This document shows positions 60,477-64,000 of a DNA stretch of 64,000 bases, in pieces. The notes below the pieces were generated by a model that worked only from the letters and a program-made list of their open reading frames with translations, searched no databases and was not told where the DNA came from. Origin of the DNA: Bacillota bacterium (GTDB taxonomy: Bacteria > Bacillota_I > Bacilli_A > Izemoplasmatales > Hujiaoplasmataceae); assembly GCA_018818595.1 (NCBI GenBank), contig JAHIRM010000005.1, forward strand, positions 1 to 64,000. The letters run 5' to 3'. Made by a program: the position numbers and the translations under genes. Positions within the stretch are counted from its first letter, which is position 1; the number at the start of each line of letters is the position of its first letter.

Positions 60477-60812
60477 CTATCCTTCTATTATTTTCGCTCT
60501 AGCGAATAATTTTTCCAAAGTTTGATTTATCTCTTGAAAAGACAATTCTTTGGCTTTTGATTTTGAAACAATAAAAAAATCCATTTGTTTCAAAAAAGAA
60601 TGATTTTTTATAATTTCTCTAATTCTTCTTTTTATCAAATTTCGTTGTACTGCGTTTCCATATTTTTTGGGAACGCTAATTGCATACCTAAAATGTTCGT
60701 TTTCATGGTTTTGCTTTTGATAAATTACAAAATAGCCATCGCCAACGCTTGATTTGTTTTTCATAATCATTTCTATTTCAGCGCTCTTTTTTACACGATA
60801 TGCCTTTTTCAA
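60477..60812 (-). CDS. rnpA: Ribonuclease P protein component
   Basis: A 111-residue RnpA starting at the TTG at 60812, which has an ideal AAGGAGG site eight bases upstream. A longer reading to an ATG at 60848 crosses the terminator and lacks a site. The RNA-binding block NAVQRNLIKRRIREI is near residue 55. It helps RNase P RNA mature tRNA 5' ends. Confidence 0.95.
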   Translation of the reverse strand: MKKAYRVKKSAEIEMIMKNKSSVGDGYFVIYQKQNHENEHFRYAISVPKKYGNAVQRNLIKRRIREIIKNHSFLKQMDFFIVSKSKAKELSFQEINQTLEKLFARAKIIEG

Positions 60813-60835
60813 TAATATTGCCTCCTTAAAAAACA

Positions 60836-60866
60836 AAAAAACCACCAAAAATATATTATTCTGGTG
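60836..60866 (-). terminator. Terminator or attenuator between rpmH and rnpA
   Basis: On the minus strand, CACCA...TGGTG encloses an AT-rich loop and is followed by TTTTTTTGTTTTTT directly before the rnpA ribosome site. It should lower rnpA expression relative to rpmH. Confidence 0.65.
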
Positions 60867-60910
60867 ATTACGGGTTCTAATATATATTAGGTGTTTGCTC
60901 TATTTTGTTT

Positions 60911-61054
60911 TTAACGATCCGAAACAGTTAAGGACTTGCGGCCTCTTGCTCTTCTACGAGCTAATACTTTACGGCCGTTTGCAGTTTCCATTCTAGCTCT
61001 AAAACCGTGTGTTCTAACTCTTTTTATTTTACTAGGTTGATATGTTCTACTCAT
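60911..61054 (-). CDS. rpmH: 50S ribosomal protein L34
   Basis: A 47-residue L34 ([12 protein letters not shown], then [21 protein letters not shown]). The start at 61054 has GGGAGGTG. A longer in-frame reading to 61207 runs through the promoter and DnaA boxes and is not real. Confidence 0.98.
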   Translation of the reverse strand: MSRTYQPSKIKRVRTHGFRARMETANGRKVLARRRARGRKSLTVSDR

Positions 61055-61096
61055 ATTCAACACCTCCCTATAGTTATCCAAAAACCATGCTACATC

Positions 61097-61125
61097 ATTA
61101 TAAGTGATTTTCAATATTATGTCAA
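61097..61125 (-). promoter_or_regulatory. Promoter of rpmH-rnpA-yidC-jag
   Basis: A full consensus sigma-A promoter on the minus strand: TTGACA (61120-61125), 17 bases, TATAAT (61097-61102). A DnaA-box-like sequence (61074) lies in the leader. Confidence 0.85.
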
Positions 61126-61375
61126 CAATTTTTGTTTTGTCTAAATTACCAAAAACTATCCACACTCTTTTTTCGCACAAATTTGAGCTGGATATCGGTT
61201 TTACCAACCATCCACAATCGTGTAGATAAGTCTGTTTTTATAATTTGTGGAAAACCCTTTTTCACGCCTATATTATGCCATATTTTGTCCACAATTACCG
61301 TGTTGACGATGAAAATTTTAAAAAAGTTATCCACAAATTTTGTGGAAAATTAATTGGTGTAATTTTTTAAATCTG

Positions 61376-61384
61376 TGATATATT
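61376..61384 (+). promoter_or_regulatory. Extended -10 of dnaA
   Basis: TGATATATT, about 25 bases before the dnaA ATG and downstream of the DnaA boxes at 61327 and 61341, which could allow autoregulation. Confidence 0.4.
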
Positions 61385-61409
61385 TGATTTAAGATATGAG
61401 GTATTGCGA

Positions 61410-62786
61410 ATGGAAGACTTTGGAAAGATTTGGGAGAAAATTAAATACCAGCTTCAAATCACATTAGATGAAGATGTTTATTCCGAACATTTTGCAAATA
61501 TTTCTAATGTATTTAAAGTCGTTAATAACTATATTTACCTTATTTCACCTAACTCTTTCATAAAGAGTAAAATCGAATCTTTTTATTTAAATCGACTAAA
61601 TGCGATGTTAAATGAATATGTTTTAGAAAAACATATGTTTAAAATTATTACAAAAGAACAAGCCGCAGAAGAATTGGCCAAATCAGCTAATTATGAAATA
61701 AATACTCCTGAACTAGGGCTTGAAAATAAATATAAAACTGGACTAAATAATTCATATACTTTTGATAATTTTGTTGTTGGAGCGAGCAATCGTTTTGCAT
61801 ATACTTCCGCTATGAAAGTTGCTGATCAACCGGGAGCATTTGTAAACCCTTTGTATGTTTTTGGAGATGTAGGGTTGGGTAAAACCCACTTAATGCAATG
61901 TGTTGGTAATTACATTTTAGAAAATGACGTAAACAAAATTGTCTTATATGCAAAAACAGATCAATTTATTGAAGATTATGCAAAAGCAGCTCAAAAAAAA
62001 GCTTTTGACGATTTTTCAAAAAAATATGAAAATGTTGACATCTTATTAGTTGATGATATTCAATTTCTTTCAGGAAAAAACCAATCTCAACTTGAGTTTT
62101 TTAAAATTTTTGAAAAATTAAAAGAAAATAATAAGCAAATTGTTATTACATCAGACCGTCCTGCTTCTGAATTATATGAAATCATGTCTCGATTAACTTC
62201 AAGATTTGAATGGGGACTTTCTGTTGATATCAATCGACCAAATTTAGAACATCGAATCTTAATCTTGAAAAAGAAATTACAAGCAGAAACAGCAAATCCT
62301 GATTTAATTCCAGATGAAATTTTAGAATACATTGCAAGCGTGTTTGATAATAACGTTCGCGAACTTGAAGGAGCTTTAAAAAGAGTTTTATTTTATTGTA
62401 CTGCCTTTGATTACAAATTTACCATCGCAAACGCAGAAGAAGCTTTAAAAAATTTAATAAATTCTAAGAAAATTTCTAATAGTTCCATTGAAAAAAGCAA
62501 TTATAATAATATTTTAGATATTGTTAGCTCTTATTATACGATTTCAACAACAGATTTGTTATCTAAAAAAAGAAAAAAACAATATGTATTCCCAAGGCAA
62601 GTTGCAATGTATATTTTGAAAGATTTATATGATTTAACCTATAAAAAAATAGGACAAATATTTAATAATAGAGATCATTCAACTGTTATTTATAGTATTG
62701 AGCAAATTTCAAACGATGTTCAGACAGATAATGCAAAGAAAAACGATATTGATAAATTGTTAATCAAATGTGGAAAAAAAACGTAA
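61410..62786 (+). CDS. dnaA: Chromosomal replication initiator protein DnaA
   Basis: A 458-residue DnaA. Domain I is at 1-90. The AAA+ ATPase has GDVGLGKTHLMQ near residue 152, LLVDDIQFL (Walker B) and SRFEWGLSVDI. The C-terminal domain has the DNA-binding signature RDHSTVIYSI near residue 428. The ATG at 61410 follows GAGG at good spacing; the TTG at 61404 is too close. Confidence 0.98.
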   Translation: MEDFGKIWEKIKYQLQITLDEDVYSEHFANISNVFKVVNNYIYLISPNSFIKSKIESFYLNRLNAMLNEYVLEKHMFKIITKEQAAEELAKSANYEINTPELGLENKYKTGLNNSYTFDNFVVGASNRFAYTSAMKVADQPGAFVNPLYVFGDVGLGKTHLMQCVGNYILENDVNKIVLYAKTDQFIEDYAKAAQKKAFDDFSKKYENVDILLVDDIQFLSGKNQSQLEFFKIFEKLKENNKQIVITSDRPASELYEIMSRLTSRFEWGLSVDINRPNLEHRILILKKKLQAETANPDLIPDEILEYIASVFDNNVRELEGALKRVLFYCTAFDYKFTIANAEEALKNLINSKKISNSSIEKSNYNNILDIVSSYYTISTTDLLSKKRKKQYVFPRQVAMYILKDLYDLTYKKIGQIFNNRDHSTVIYSIEQISNDVQTDNAKKNDIDKLLIKCGKKT

Positions 62787-62942
62787 AAACATGCCTTTTC
62801 CACATTAAATATCCTATACTTATAGCGCGAAATGTGGTATAATATAAGGAGTTAAGTGTAAAAGTTTTACCTCTTTTCAACACTTATAATAACAATAATA
62901 ATAAAAACTTTAAATAATAATTAAATAAACAGGAGGTCGTTT
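62787..62942 (+). other. dnaA-dnaN intergenic: second DnaA-box group and AT-rich candidate unwinding element
   Basis: Box-like sequences TGTGGAAAA 62769 (inside dnaA), TTTTCCACA 62796 and TGTGGTATA 62833 are followed by an AT-only stretch with AATAATAATAA-type triplets (62884-62931). In Bacillus the duplex-unwinding element and DnaA-trios lie in this gap. An inverted repeat (TAAGTGT / ACACTTA, 62853-62886) precedes it. Confidence 0.6.
62838..62843 (+). promoter_or_regulatory. -10 element of dnaN
   Basis: TATAAT overlaps the DnaA-box-like TGTGGTATA at 62833-62841, so DnaA could affect dnaN transcription. The leader is about 95 bases. Confidence 0.5.
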
Positions 62943-64000
62943 ATGGATTTTACAATTTTGACTGATGTAATGCTTAACAATTTACTAATTGCTCAAAAAG
63001 CTTTATCTACAAAAACACCAGCTCCTTATCTTCAAGGTATAAAACTCGAAGTTTACCAAAAAGAAATCATTATGATAACAAGTAACTCTGACATTTCAAT
63101 TAAATTATCAATCAAAGATGAAAGTTTACAAGTTGAATCGATTGGAGATGTTTTAATTCCAGGAAAGTTCTTTGTAGATATTATTAGAAAATTAGATGGA
63201 GATAAAATACATCTATCTGTTGTAGATAATAATATTTTAAGAATTGTCGCAGGAAATTCTGATGTTACTTTAAATTTGTTAAACGTTGAAGATTATCCTG
63301 AATTAGATTTTGTGATGAATGATACTCCAATTAAAATTGATTCAAAAGTAATGAAATCAATTATTAGACAAACCACCTTTGCAACTTCTGCAATTGAAAA
63401 CAGACCGATATTAACTGGTGTAAATATCCGAGTTGAAGGAGAAAAATTAGTTGCAATTGCCACAGACTCTTTTAGATTAAGTCAAAAAATGATTGATATT
63501 CCTAAAAACTTTGAGAATATGAATGTCGTTATTCCTGGAAAAAGTTTAGATGAATTATTTAAAATTTTAGAATTAAATTTAGAAGAAATATTAATTCATT
63601 TAGATCACAAATCTATTTTGTTTGAATATGGAAATGTATTATTTCAATCTAGATTATTAGATGGTAATTTTCCTGAAACTTCTCGACTAATACCTTTAGA
63701 ATTTCCAATTATTGTTAAATTTAATAAAAATGATCTATTCGTCGCTATTGATAGAGCATCTTTGTTATCGCAAAAAGATGGCGCAAGCAGTATTGTTAAA
63801 TTGCATTTAAGAAACGATAATGTTGTTGAAATTACATCAAATTCTCCAGAAATTGGTAAAGTAGTAGAGGAAGTTTTTCCTCTTGAAAAAGCAATTGGCA
63901 TACCAATTAAAATTGCATTCAGTTCTAAATATTTTTTAGATGCTTTAAAAACATTTAATTCTGATGAAATTTATGTTAAATTTACAGGGGAAATCCGTCC
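62943..64000 (+). CDS. dnaN: DNA polymerase III beta subunit (sliding clamp), 3' end cut by the window
   Basis: Starts at ATG 62943 after AGGAGG and stays open to the window edge, giving about 352 residues of a family near 375. The three-fold clamp pattern and FKVPGK-like segments (VLIPGKFFVDI near residue 73; NVVIPGKSLDEL near residue 195) are present, and NRPILTGV near residue 155 is typical. Only the last ~25 residues are missing. Confidence 0.97.
   Translation, partial: MDFTILTDVMLNNLLIAQKALSTKTPAPYLQGIKLEVYQKEIIMITSNSDISIKLSIKDESLQVESIGDVLIPGKFFVDIIRKLDGDKIHLSVVDNNILRIVAGNSDVTLNLLNVEDYPELDFVMNDTPIKIDSKVMKSIIRQTTFATSAIENRPILTGVNIRVEGEKLVAIATDSFRLSQKMIDIPKNFENMNVVIPGKSLDELFKILELNLEEILIHLDHKSILFEYGNVLFQSRLLDGNFPETSRLIPLEFPIIVKFNKNDLFVAIDRASLLSQKDGASSIVKLHLRNDNVVEITSNSPEIGKVVEEVFPLEKAIGIPIKIAFSSKYFLDALKTFNSDEIYVKFTGEIR

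Larger units (their letters stand above)
61060..61403. other. oriC: Replication origin, dnaA-upstream box cluster
   Basis: DnaA-box-like 9-mers: TTATCCAAA 61074, CTATCCACA 61156, CCATCCACA 61208, TGTGGAAAA 61246, TTGTCCACA 61285, perfect TTATCCACA 61327, TGTGGAAAA 61341. The region lies between divergent rpmH and dnaA, where the coding strand switches from minus to plus. No gene is present in these ~350 bases. The layout matches the upstream part of a Bacillus-type bipartite origin. Confidence 0.85.

Noticed and set aside
60911-61207. 98-residue reading frame extending rpmH upstream
   Set aside because: Only the last 47 codons match L34. The extension crosses the consensus rpmH promoter and DnaA boxes, and the ideal ribosome site is at 61054.
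62846-62861. Possible minimal ORF (GTG-TAA after AAGGAG) in the dnaN leader
   Set aside because: A start followed at once by a stop may be chance in this AT-rich region. There is no supporting conservation.

Overview
The window looks like the origin-proximal part of a low-GC Gram-positive chromosome: a Bacillota / Mycoplasmatota-type genome, possibly near Izemoplasmatales or Acholeplasmatales. The lineage is inferred from gene content and base composition, not tested. The genetic code appears standard: many genes end in TGA, Trp is TGG, and uvrA ends in TAG. I see no insertion sequences, phage genes, CRISPR arrays, tRNAs or rRNAs.

The replication origin lies near 61.06-61.41 kb. rpmH, rnpA, yidC and jag run leftward and dnaA-dnaN rightward. 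DnaA-box-like 9-mers (one perfect, several TTTTCCACA variants) flank dnaA on both sides. Left of the origin almost everything is on the minus strand, i.e. the leading strand. The plus-strand exceptions are two short lone genes or pairs (a lipid kinase, hflX, hslO, ppaX-hit) and a GH13 amylase. The yaaA-recF-gyrB-gyrA-serS block usually follows dnaN; here it sits left of the origin and is inverted.

From left to right. 0-6 kb: a membrane thioredoxin-like protein and an operon (membrane protein, hprK, lgt, trxB, whiA, acpS) resembling the Bacillus hprK-lgt/trxB-whiA region. 6-13 kb: uvrA, ligA, pcrA. 13-17.4 kb: the tsaE-tsaB-rimI-tsaD t6A operon with a GlnRS and a small membrane protein. 17.6-23.3 kb: lipid kinase, pgi, an S1-domain protein, the yutG/nfu/yutD cluster, ispF, ispD and 5-formyl-THF cyclo-ligase. 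23-32 kb: envelope and signalling genes (degenerate GGDEF protein, a desaturase-SCP2-membrane fusion, cdaA, and a GtrA/GtrB/YfhO glycosylation set). 32-45.7 kb: hflX, dusB, hslO with an in-frame amber codon, a TrpR-like gene, glnA, an ANTAR regulator, glyA, a GH16 lipoprotein, rsmA-rnmV-dagK, ppaX-hit and serS. 45.7-55.2 kb: gyrA, gyrB, recF, yaaA, mfd. 55-64 kb: SDR, GH13 amylase, pth, jag, yidC, rnpA, rpmH, oriC, dnaA and a partial dnaN.

The points most worth following are these. (1) A glnA leader whose first hairpin has an 8-bp stem and a hexaloop with A at position 1 and G at position 4, the signature recognised by ANTAR antiterminators, next to an ANTAR gene with a pseudo-receiver. (2) An Lgt enzyme that itself carries a lipobox and an InlB-repeat-like domain. 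(3) A three-part flavin desaturase / SCP2 / membrane fusion. (4) An hslO gene broken by TAG exactly at a conserved Trp codon.
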